49,147 nt of DNA, from assembly GCA_947446575.1 (NCBI GenBank), contig CANFHC010000024.1:1-49147 (forward strand), in the 5' to 3' direction. Below are positions 17,634 through 25,710 of the stretch, one piece after another (the stretch's first letter is position 1; each line of letters opens with the position of its first letter). Below the pieces are notes generated by a model. That model ran no database searches. It had not been told where the DNA came from and saw nothing but the letters and a program-made list of their open reading frames with translations. The translations under genes and the position numbers were made by a program. Source of the stretch: Bacteriovoracaceae bacterium (GTDB taxonomy: Bacteria > Bdellovibrionota > Bacteriovoracia > Bacteriovoracales > Bacteriovoracaceae).

Positions 17634-18005
17634 TTATTCTTTCATGGACATTTTTACGTAACGAGCGAGTCTATTGAAATCAACTGGCTTATCCATAAAG
17701 AATGTATTTTCGATAGTTTTAATTGCATCAGACAATTCAGGAATATGAGCAGAGATCATAACAACAGTTGTATTTTGATTAATGCCTGGCTTTATCCGAA
17801 GCGCCGTTAAAAAATCTGCACCTCTTAAATGTGGCATCATATGATCAAGTGTAATAATATCAAATTTTTGTAAAGAGCATTCAGTGAATGCCTCTAAACC
17901 ATCTTGAGCAAATGTAATACTCTCAAAACCAAAGTCATTACGAAAAACTTCTTCGAAAATATGCCTAATTTCTTTTTCATCGTCGACAATTAAAACTTTT
18001 TTCAT
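17634..18005 (-). CDS. Single-domain response regulator (CheY-like receiver)
   Basis: The 123-residue protein is a receiver domain only. It has VLIVDDEKEIR with the acidic pair, the phospho-acceptor Asp in IITLDHMMPH, a conserved Ser in MISAHIP, and the Lys in MDKPVDF. There is no output domain, so it must act by protein contact. No histidine kinase is adjacent. It is divergent from the urate operon, sharing a roughly 236-bp upstream region. Confidence 0.9.
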   Translation of the reverse strand: MKKVLIVDDEKEIRHIFEEVFRNDFGFESITFAQDGLEAFTECSLQKFDIITLDHMMPHLRGADFLTALRIKPGINQNTTVVMISAHIPELSDAIKTIENTFFMDKPVDFNRLARYVKMSMKE

Positions 18006-18241
18006 TGTTTAGCCTTACTTTTATTATGGAGTGATACAGAACATATCGACCAACATATTTATATCTTAATATAATAATTCTTATGCTTAAATGTGTTATT
18101 AGGTACATAGCTACTTTAATCCATGAAGTTTTAATGGTTTAAATATAAATTTAAGTTCAGAACAAGTTGCCTTAAAACAACGAATTGTGGTCTAATTTAG
18201 TTTACTATTTTTTCATGCTGCTCTTACAAAGGACTCTGTCG

Positions 18242-19891
18242 TTGGATCAAGATATTTTTGAATGGATACTTTTATTGACTCGCTGGTTGCATATAACTGT
18301 AGCCGTTACATGGATTGGAACTTCAATCTTTTTTATGTGGCTGGATCGCACACTTAAAGTAAATGCAAGTTCAACTAGAGATGGTCACGTTGGCGAATTG
18401 TGGATGGTTCACGGTGGTGGATTTTATCATGTAGAAAAACTGCTAATGGGACCTACGAAAGTTCCAGAACATTTACATTGGTTTAAATGGGAATCGTACT
18501 GGACGTGGATGAGTGGTTTCGCTCTAATCGTTCTTATTTTTTATACTGGAGATGGAACGTATCTTTTAGACGCTAGTGTTTCCCAAATTTCTTATTGGCA
18601 AGGTGTTAGCATCGGGCTGTTTTCAATTGTTGGCTCGTGGTTTTTTTATGATTTTCTATGGGAGAGAAAACTAACGAAGACAACTCCGATAGTCGGTCAT
18701 GCTCTAACCATGTTGTGGTTTATTGGAATGGATTATTTTCTTTGTCATACATTAAGTGGCAGAGCTGCTTACATACATATTGGTGGTATGCTTGGAACGT
18801 GGATGACGGCCAATGTATTTATGCGAATTATTCCTCGCCAATTAAAAATGGTTGAAGCTTCTAGAAAGGGTGAACCAGTTAATCAGGACTGGGGGAAAAA
18901 TGCCAAAAATAGATCCACTCATAATACCTATTTTACTTTGCCAGTTATTTTTATCATGCTCTCAAATCATTTTCCTGGAACATACGGACATGAGTACAAT
19001 TGGTGTATCCTACTGGCCATGAGTGCGGCAGGTGCAGCTATTCGTGAATTTTTTGTGGTGAGAATGAATAATCCTAGTAGAGCTAAAAAGTTTTTAGCTC
19101 TTGGTATTTTAATCATTGCAACTTTGATGTTCTACTCTCGCGGCAAGTCAGCTCCGAGCGTTGAAGTTCATCAGCATTTAGAACCTGCTATAGTTGTTGA
19201 AAAGAAAGAGGCTAAAGAGGCCCCTGCAGCAACGACAGCTGCACCAACCACGACAGCTACAACGACGCTAAAAGGTACTATTTCCTTTTTAGGCACTCCT
19301 CCGTTGGGGAAAAAATTAAATCTTCCGAGCGGCTGCAGTGAAAATGCTAAAGGAAATGTTTACTCTAATGAAGTTTTAGTTAAAAACGGAAAACTAAAAA
19401 ATGTTTTAATCCGCATAACCAAAGGACTAGAAGGAAAAACTTATAGTGATATTCCAGCCAACACTATTGAGTTAGATCAAAGAGGATGTCTCTATTCTCC
19501 AAGAGTCATCGCAGTTCGTGTGGGACAAAAAGTTGACTTCATAAACAGTGATCCGGTTTTTCATAATATTAGATCGGTCACGACTGCTAATAAATCTTTT
19601 AACCTACCAATGCCTAAACAAGATCAACGCATAACTATGACTTTCGATAAACCAGAAATTTTTATGCAATCAAAATGTTCAATTCACCCCTGGATGGGGG
19701 CACAGATTGCAGTTCTTGATCATCCTTTTTTTAGTGTGAGCAATGATTTTGGTGAATATAAAATTGAAAATATCCCAGCTGGTACTTACACATTAGAAGT
19801 ATGGCATGAAGTCTTTGGCGTTCAAACTAAAGAGTTCACAGTTATTAATGGCACTCCTCTTAATTTAGATTTTCAATTTAGTGCAAAATAA
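18242..19891 (+). CDS. puuD: PuuD-type urate hydroxylase membrane domain fused to a cupredoxin-like copper domain
   Basis: I start at TTG 18242 (AAGGA eight bases upstream; family alignment); an ATG at 18215 is the alternative. Residues about 5-300 form an eight-helix membrane domain with the PuuD pattern LTRWLHITVAVTWIGTSIFF, GELWMVHGGGFYHVEK, HWFKWESYWTW, SGRAAYIHIGGMLGTWM and HNTYFTLPVIFIMLSNHFP. An Ala/Thr/Pro linker follows, then a domain with H441 and C479-x2-H482-x2-M485, a type-1 copper ligand set, and a carboxypeptidase-regulatory-like tail (about 495-549). Known PuuD proteins end in cytochrome c, which is absent (no CxxCH). It would oxidise urate to 5-hydroxyisourate. It heads the operon with hiuH 14 nt behind. 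Confidence 0.85.
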   Translation: MDQDIFEWILLLTRWLHITVAVTWIGTSIFFMWLDRTLKVNASSTRDGHVGELWMVHGGGFYHVEKLLMGPTKVPEHLHWFKWESYWTWMSGFALIVLIFYTGDGTYLLDASVSQISYWQGVSIGLFSIVGSWFFYDFLWERKLTKTTPIVGHALTMLWFIGMDYFLCHTLSGRAAYIHIGGMLGTWMTANVFMRIIPRQLKMVEASRKGEPVNQDWGKNAKNRSTHNTYFTLPVIFIMLSNHFPGTYGHEYNWCILLAMSAAGAAIREFFVVRMNNPSRAKKFLALGILIIATLMFYSRGKSAPSVEVHQHLEPAIVVEKKEAKEAPAATTAAPTTTATTTLKGTISFLGTPPLGKKLNLPSGCSENAKGNVYSNEVLVKNGKLKNVLIRITKGLEGKTYSDIPANTIELDQRGCLYSPRVIAVRVGQKVDFINSDPVFHNIRSVTTANKSFNLPMPKQDQRITMTFDKPEIFMQSKCSIHPWMGAQIAVLDHPFFSVSNDFGEYKIENIPAGTYTLEVWHEVFGVQTKEFTVINGTPLNLDFQFSAK

Positions 19892-19905
19892 AAAGGACGA
19901 TTATT

Positions 19906-20229
19906 ATGATCAGTACACATATACTTGATACGACTAAAGGAATGCCGGCCAGTGATGTCGCCATTATATTAGAAAAAAAAGAAAATGATAAATGGATTAA
20001 CTTAGGTACGGGAAATACAAATGCTGACGGTAGACTCGTTTTTGATTGCCCAAAAGCAGAAGGCGTTTATCGACTGAATTTTAAAATTGAAGATTATTTT
20101 AAACGAATTGGGACTGAATCTTTTTTTATGGATACACCTGTTATTTTTAAGATCACTAATCTTGATCGCAAATACCACGTCCCTCTTTTACTTAATCCTT
20201 ACGGATACTCTACTTACCGAGGAAGCTAA
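19906..20229 (+). CDS. hiuH: 5-hydroxyisourate hydrolase (transthyretin-like, HiuH)
   Basis: The 107-residue protein begins ISTHILDTTKGMPASDVAI and ends in YSTYRGS, the two hallmarks of the HIU hydrolase family; the family catalytic His and Arg near the N-terminus (H5) and middle and the C-terminal YRGS are present. It opens the 5-hydroxyisourate ring to OHCU. It follows the PuuD-like gene by 14 nt with AAGGA and precedes the large fusion gene by 5 nt. No signal peptide, so cytosolic. Length matches the family. Confidence 0.95.
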   Translation: MISTHILDTTKGMPASDVAIILEKKENDKWINLGTGNTNADGRLVFDCPKAEGVYRLNFKIEDYFKRIGTESFFMDTPVIFKITNLDRKYHVPLLLNPYGYSTYRGS

Positions 20230-20234
20230 CTAAA

Positions 20235-23200
20235 ATGTCTAACACAAATTGTGATATTCCCTACTATAAAGATTATGTTTCTGATTCAATTCTTTCTTAC
20301 TTAATGAAAGAAGCAAATCCTGTTTTGGGTGTCCCTGATTTAATGGAAGTTGGCAGCCATCAGGGCCTAGAAACTCCAGAAGCACTAGCTTTTTTATGTG
20401 AGCTCTATGAATCCCTAAAACATGATTTGAATAAAGTTTTAAATCAAAGGATTATTGATCGACAATTTATTGATCAACAAACGCGTGCCTGCTTTGAATT
20501 TAATCAATTCCTAAAACGCGATTTGCTCTCTGCTGAATATAAAACCATCATAGGCATTACAGACTCTACTGGTAGAATTGTTATTGGCCCTAAAAATGAA
20601 TTTTATTCTAAAAAAGGCGCAGGCCTTCCTATTGCAAAAATTCCAAGTTACTTAGATGGAAATCATGTGACATTATTTGGTCCACCTGATGACACCAAAC
20701 TGTCTATCAATGCTATGAATGCCTATCACCGCAAACTACCGAAAGAGCCTGCAGTAATAGAAGAACTCTTGGCCACTCAAAAAAATAATCCTTTTTGGGG
20801 AGCAGATGATGAGGATTCAAAAACTCCTATGCGAGCTGACTTACAATCTGCGGGAGTCAATTTAACTGAATGTATTGCTGGCACAATTACCCACACTGAT
20901 CCTAAAACAAAAAAAGAATATAATTTAGAAAAAGATCATTTAGCACTTCCTATTAAAAGATTTCCTGGATTAGCACTTCCTTCTTTTTTTCTTTTTTATA
21001 AAAATAATCCACTTCCATTGCACATGTATGATTTCGCTCTTCACTTTTTTAAAAATTGGAATAACGAAAAAGCGCTCGCTTTTTATGTTCCTAAATTAGA
21101 AAATGAAGAAGAGGCCCGTTATATTCGAGTAATGATTGAAACTGCTGAAGCTATGATTAAAAAACTTCATCCTGAATATAAGTTGGGATCGATACGTTTA
21201 ATGATTGTTTTAGAAAATCCCAGAGCTGTTTTTCGCGTAAACGAAATCATGGATGAATTACATCCTTACTTTGTAGGGGCCTCGCTGGGATGGCATGATT
21301 ACCTAGCCTCCACCGCAAGACTTTTTAAAGAAGACGCCAACTATAGAATTCCAGTAAAAGCAGATCCAAATATTGTTATTAAATATATTAAGGCCTCTCA
21401 TCACCTGCTTGCTGAAGTTGTTGGATCTCGTGGTGGAATAAAAGTTGGTGGAATGTACGGAATTTTACCGGTTACTACTGATCTTAGCAGCCCATCTTTT
21501 CAAGTTACCATGAAAGGCTTTATCAAAGATGTCATTACTCAGTTTAAAAGAGACCTCACGGGATTTTGGGTTGCCCATCCGGATTTCGTGCGAATTGGCC
21601 TTGCTCTCGTTGAAGGCTGGAAAAAATATGCCAGCGGCGATAAAGAGAAACTAGAAAGATTGGTATGTGATTTATTAGATGAAAAATACCATCAAGAAAT
21701 ACTAGATTTTATCTCGGGCCCTGATATTTCTGGATTAGATATTAAAGATGCGCTTTATCCCCGCTCTTTAATTGTGGCCGATATTAAAGAATCAAATTTT
21801 ATTGCTAACAATCATCCTGATGAAATTCGTTATAATGTATTTCAATCGTTGCAGTATTTAACTGACTGGCTTTCTGGAAATGGTTGTGTAGCCTTGCCTG
21901 CAAGCATAGAAGGAATTCCTGTGCGTGTAATGGACGATCTTGCAACAGCAGAGAGATCGCGATGGGAAGTTTGGCATGAACTTCACCATGGGCGTTTTGG
22001 AATTGAAGAATTTTTAAAAATTGCTCACGAAGAATTGCATTTTATCAGAAAAGATTTATCTAATAATAAAAAGATTGTTCAGGTTAAATGGAATGAGCGC
22101 ACGGCCCTTTGGTATCCTGTGGCGATGAAGCTTATGATAAAGCTTATGACTGATCATAAGCCAGTAGAGTTTGCAACAGAATTGCTTCTTCCATTTACGA
22201 CTCCGTCAGTTCGCGACTCAATTGATCCCTGGCAAGCTGTTTGTAAAATTGATTCCAAAAAATATAAAATTTCTGCTTCAATCAAAAAATTCAATTATTA
22301 TTTTGAAATGTGTGGAAGCTTGCAATTTGCAGCTGCAATGGCAAAAAACACAGCACTTGATTTTTCAGAAGCACAGAAGTCTATATTAGCTTTTGATAAA
22401 AATAATATCTTAGAAGCTGCTGGGTTTCACGGCGATATAGGAGAAGGCAAAACAACTTTAGATGCGATGGCAGCACTTGAGCAGTCAAAAGTACTTAATG
22501 AAGAAGAAACACTCAAGAATCTTTTACGTTCTGAGGGGGAAAAATACCGCCAAAAATTCGGAATGAAATTTTTAGTTTCAGCTAAAGATAAATCTGGAAG
22601 TGAACTTCTAGCTCTTTTACAAGCTCGAATAAATAATTCTGAAGCAGAAGAATTAGTAAATGCCAAAGAACAATTATGGCAAATCACTTATAAGCGAATG
22701 TCAGCTACACCTATCACACTTTTGCAGGATAGAATTATTGCAAGTTTTAAAAAGCATGGCATTCATGACGCTCAAATCGCAATATCTAGTAGTGAATTTA
22801 AAACTCAAACCATTGTCTTGGGATCAGCAACTAGTGAAACGTGGTTTGAAATGGCCTCGCTTAGTAAAACGATTGGCAGTGCGTTTGCGCTAGAGTATTT
22901 TAAAAAGAAAAATATATCGCTTTCTACCTCAGTCAATGACCTATTAGAAAAAACGAAATCGACCTTTAGATTAAAATCTTTAGATACTACTCATCCTGAA
23001 TGGGCCGCTAAAACGACGCTACTTCATTTAATGAGTCACTCCGCTCTTAATATGCACTACGTGAATGGAGTTCCCGCTGATCGTGAGATGCCAAACGTAA
23101 GAAATTTTCTCGAAGGCAATGCTGATTATCATTACGCCCCGATTGGTGTTCTCAACTCTCCAGGAGAAAAATTTCAATACTCCGGTGGAGGATTTTTAGT

Positions 23201-24956
23201 TCTTGAACATTTAATTGAAGCACTGGAAGAAAAATCTATTTATGATCTTACTCGTCCTTTTTTAGATCAATTAGGAATGAAGAATTATAGTTTCCAACAA
23301 AAGACACTTAAAGATGTTCAATATGCTTCTGGATATTTAGCTGATGGATCGATTGTATTAGGCTCAAGAAAAATGTTTCCTGCCTTTGCCGCTGGAGCAA
23401 TGGGCACGGCTTTTGATATGCAACAATTTCTTCAACATCTAACTGTCGCCTATCATTCATTAGAAGGATCAGGTCCCATCTCTCACGACACTGCTATGGC
23501 GATGTTGTTTGGACGAGATCTTGGTTGTCAGAAATTCATGGCCTCAAATATGGGACTTGGAATTTTTACTGCGGACGCTGGTCCTAACAAATTGGCCCTT
23601 CATCAAGGGGCCAATGATGGTTTTAGATGTCTCTATATTCACTGCTATGCTGGTCCCGATAAAGGTCTGGGAATGACAATTCTTTGTAACGCTGAATTTA
23701 ATGGAGTGTTATTTAATTCGGAAGTGGCCCAAGCAATTTTAGCTGAATTTAAAATGCAAGGAGTGAATTTAGAAGCTTTCAAAGCTAGTTTTGATGCTGC
23801 TCAAATTCCAGAAGAAGAAATTGTAAATATTGGTTATAAAAATTTAGTCTTTAATTCATTTACACCTGCTCTTCCTGAAATAATTAAAGATCATGGGCCT
23901 CTGGATCCACTGGCAAAATTTAATTTAGGTATTGGTGGCAAAATTCTCGAAGTAACAAACCAAAAGTTTGCACGCGCAGAAAATCTTCTCTCTCCTTATT
24001 TACCGGTTTTTAATCCTGACCTTTTTGGCGTACAGGGAAAAATTATGGATAGCTGGGAGACCGTACGGCATAATCCACTTCCGTGTGACACATTACTCTT
24101 AGAATTAAAAAAACCCGCTTCAGTTCACTATGTTTCCGTCTCTACCAAGTTTCACTTGGGGAATCAGGCACAATTTATAAAAATTGAAGGATTTGAAATT
24201 AACGAATTGAAATGGATCGAGATAATTCCTAAAACATCACTAAGTGGACATGCACTCAAGTTGATGATTGCAACAAACGATAAAAATAATATCTTCAATG
24301 AAATTCGAGTTTCTAATTTTCCTGATGGTGGAATTTCTAGGCTCGGTTTATATGATAACTCTCTGCCGGCTGATGAAAAAAATAAATATCAAGAAGTGAC
24401 TGTCGCCAAGTCACAAGGCTTCTCTGATGAAATTCCAAAAACTCTTAAGCCACTTGCTGCTCCTTATGCTCCAAATGCTGAAGAAATAAAATTTAACTGG
24501 AGTCTCTTAAAAGCTGGCGATGAAGTGGACGTTGGAAACTTGGCTTACGGAGCAAAACTTTTATACGCTTCTAACGAGCATTATGGTCCAGCGATTCAAA
24601 CCATCTCACCGTTTGGTCCTATGCATATGTTTGATGGATTTGAATCGGCCAGAAGCCGTGAAGAGGGTCATCACGAAGAAGTTCTTATTGCTCTTGCAAG
24701 ACCTTCCGTCATTCACCGTATCGTTATGGACTTTAGTTATTTTGTGAACAATAGCCCACTCTATGCAAGTCTCATGGGCCTGGTGGGCCCTGAATGGATA
24801 CCACTTGTAGAAAAAACGTTAGTGAAGCCATTTGCAGGAAATAAAAAAGAATTCATCCTAACTTGTGACAAAAAAATAGAACAAGTAAAAGTGATTGCTC
24901 ATCCTGATGGTGGAGTAAATCGGGTGAGAATTTACTCGCGTAAAAAGCTCGAGTAA
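20235..24956 (+). CDS. 1573-residue fusion: malate synthase-like, OHCU decarboxylase, beta-lactamase-like, allantoicase
   Basis: Domains in order. (1) About 1-680 malate synthase-like: LAFYVPKLENEEEAR, E327 in IVLENPR, D355 in GWHDY, SRGGIKVGGMYGILP, FWVAHPDF, and D568 in VMDDLATAERSR, equivalent to the MEDAATAEISR catalytic Asp; it would turn glyoxylate and acetyl-CoA into malate. (2) About 685-825 OHCU decarboxylase: H732 in FHGDIG, E749-Q, KFGMKFLVSA, R821, making S-allantoin. (3) About 825-1180 serine beta-lactamase fold: S875-L-S-K878, Y982-S-G984, H1123-Q-G. (4) About 1225-1573 allantoicase, two repeats: ENLLSPYLPVFNPDLFG, KIMDSWETVRH, FPDGGISRLGLY; then HMFDGFESARSREEGHHEE and HPDGGVNRVRIY. 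It starts after GAGGAAG, 5 nt behind hiuH. No signal peptide, so cytosolic. Individual residue equivalences are my alignment by eye. Confidence 0.9.
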   Translation: MSNTNCDIPYYKDYVSDSILSYLMKEANPVLGVPDLMEVGSHQGLETPEALAFLCELYESLKHDLNKVLNQRIIDRQFIDQQTRACFEFNQFLKRDLLSAEYKTIIGITDSTGRIVIGPKNEFYSKKGAGLPIAKIPSYLDGNHVTLFGPPDDTKLSINAMNAYHRKLPKEPAVIEELLATQKNNPFWGADDEDSKTPMRADLQSAGVNLTECIAGTITHTDPKTKKEYNLEKDHLALPIKRFPGLALPSFFLFYKNNPLPLHMYDFALHFFKNWNNEKALAFYVPKLENEEEARYIRVMIETAEAMIKKLHPEYKLGSIRLMIVLENPRAVFRVNEIMDELHPYFVGASLGWHDYLASTARLFKEDANYRIPVKADPNIVIKYIKASHHLLAEVVGSRGGIKVGGMYGILPVTTDLSSPSFQVTMKGFIKDVITQFKRDLTGFWVAHPDFVRIGLALVEGWKKYASGDKEKLERLVCDLLDEKYHQEILDFISGPDISGLDIKDALYPRSLIVADIKESNFIANNHPDEIRYNVFQSLQYLTDWLSGNGCVALPASIEGIPVRVMDDLATAERSRWEVWHELHHGRFGIEEFLKIAHEELHFIRKDLSNNKKIVQVKWNERTALWYPVAMKLMIKLMTDHKPVEFATELLLPFTTPSVRDSIDPWQAVCKIDSKKYKISASIKKFNYYFEMCGSLQFAAAMAKNTALDFSEAQKSILAFDKNNILEAAGFHGDIGEGKTTLDAMAALEQSKVLNEEETLKNLLRSEGEKYRQKFGMKFLVSAKDKSGSELLALLQARINNSEAEELVNAKEQLWQITYKRMSATPITLLQDRIIASFKKHGIHDAQIAISSSEFKTQTIVLGSATSETWFEMASLSKTIGSAFALEYFKKKNISLSTSVNDLLEKTKSTFRLKSLDTTHPEWAAKTTLLHLMSHSALNMHYVNGVPADREMPNVRNFLEGNADYHYAPIGVLNSPGEKFQYSGGGFLVLEHLIEALEEKSIYDLTRPFLDQLGMKNYSFQQKTLKDVQYASGYLADGSIVLGSRKMFPAFAAGAMGTAFDMQQFLQHLTVAYHSLEGSGPISHDTAMAMLFGRDLGCQKFMASNMGLGIFTADAGPNKLALHQGANDGFRCLYIHCYAGPDKGLGMTILCNAEFNGVLFNSEVAQAILAEFKMQGVNLEAFKASFDAAQIPEEEIVNIGYKNLVFNSFTPALPEIIKDHGPLDPLAKFNLGIGGKILEVTNQKFARAENLLSPYLPVFNPDLFGVQGKIMDSWETVRHNPLPCDTLLLELKKPASVHYVSVSTKFHLGNQAQFIKIEGFEINELKWIEIIPKTSLSGHALKLMIATNDKNNIFNEIRVSNFPDGGISRLGLYDNSLPADEKNKYQEVTVAKSQGFSDEIPKTLKPLAAPYAPNAEEIKFNWSLLKAGDEVDVGNLAYGAKLLYASNEHYGPAIQTISPFGPMHMFDGFESARSREEGHHEEVLIALARPSVIHRIVMDFSYFVNNSPLYASLMGLVGPEWIPLVEKTLVKPFAGNKKEFILTCDKKIEQVKVIAHPDGGVNRVRIYSRKKLE

Positions 24957-25025
24957 TTCATTATAGATAGGCAAAAAGTTTTGGGTAAACAACTCTTGCA
25001 TTCTAAATTAAAGAATACCTAAAGG

Positions 25026-25084
25026 TCCCTCGATAAGCTAGTGAAGATACAAAGAAAAATCAGAAACTAGCTAATTTCGAGGGA
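25026..25084 (+). promoter_or_regulatory. 5' hairpin that masks the Shine-Dalgarno site of the next gene
   Basis: An 8-bp stem (25026-25033 with 25077-25084) is followed, across a small internal loop, by a 7-bp stem (25036-25042 with 25066-25072) and a 23-nt A-rich loop. The right arm contains GAGGGA, the ribosome-binding site of the gene starting at 25091, so folding would block its translation. It lacks a T run and is not a terminator. Confidence 0.5.
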
Positions 25085-25090
25085 ATTTCG

Positions 25091-25696
25091 ATGAGCATTT
25101 ATAACATTTTATTGTGTACACTTTTATTATCAACAACAGTTGTTGCTGCTGATAAAAATTGCGTTGATTGTGTATCAAAAGAAGTTATTGGCATGCCTGT
25201 CATTAATGCAAAATTAGTTGCAGCTTTAAAAGAAAAGGCGGGAGTTGAATCCTTTGCCGATACTGCTGGTTACTTCTGTTTGAAAGTCACGCAAATAGAG
25301 CGAAATGAAGTAGCTTCATTTACAAAAGAAATGGATAATTCTGCATATCCTACTGATGATTATTTTCAAAAACCCATGTGCCAACCTGGAGCATATGGAT
25401 CTGATGTCAAAGCACCAATGTTACAAATAATGGCCGACAGGCCAGTAACTCGCGATGGATTCACTGAAGTTATTTACAAGTACTATACAATTAAACGTAA
25501 AGATGAATCACTATGGCTAAAAGCTGTTAATGCTAAAAATGAAAAAGGTGAAACATTTCTTGATTATATTGAAACAAAGATGAAGTCTGGTGTTTATTCT
25601 AATAGCGAAGTATTGAACACTGCAATTAATATGAGAAATTTTATTTGCTCTAAAGGTGCAGTTTATTCAGTATACAAGGATAAAAAATGCCCTTAA
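25091..25696 (+). CDS. Secreted cysteine-containing protein of unknown function
   Basis: The 201-residue product has a signal peptide (cleavage near VVAADK) and then a CVDC pair, a lone C in AGYFCLKVTQ, a PMCQPGAYG segment and two late cysteines (FICSKG and the C-terminal KKCP). A segment near residue 155 (EKGETFLDYIETKMKSG) resembles an ankyrin-like GETxLDYI pattern but no tandem repeat is seen. Probably periplasmic with disulfides. The downstream gene begins 14 nt past its stop and is also secreted, so the two likely form one unit. I do not recognise the family. Confidence 0.65.
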   Translation: MSIYNILLCTLLLSTTVVAADKNCVDCVSKEVIGMPVINAKLVAALKEKAGVESFADTAGYFCLKVTQIERNEVASFTKEMDNSAYPTDDYFQKPMCQPGAYGSDVKAPMLQIMADRPVTRDGFTEVIYKYYTIKRKDESLWLKAVNAKNEKGETFLDYIETKMKSGVYSNSEVLNTAINMRNFICSKGAVYSVYKDKKCP

Positions 25697-25710
25697 AAAC
25701 GGAAATTAAA

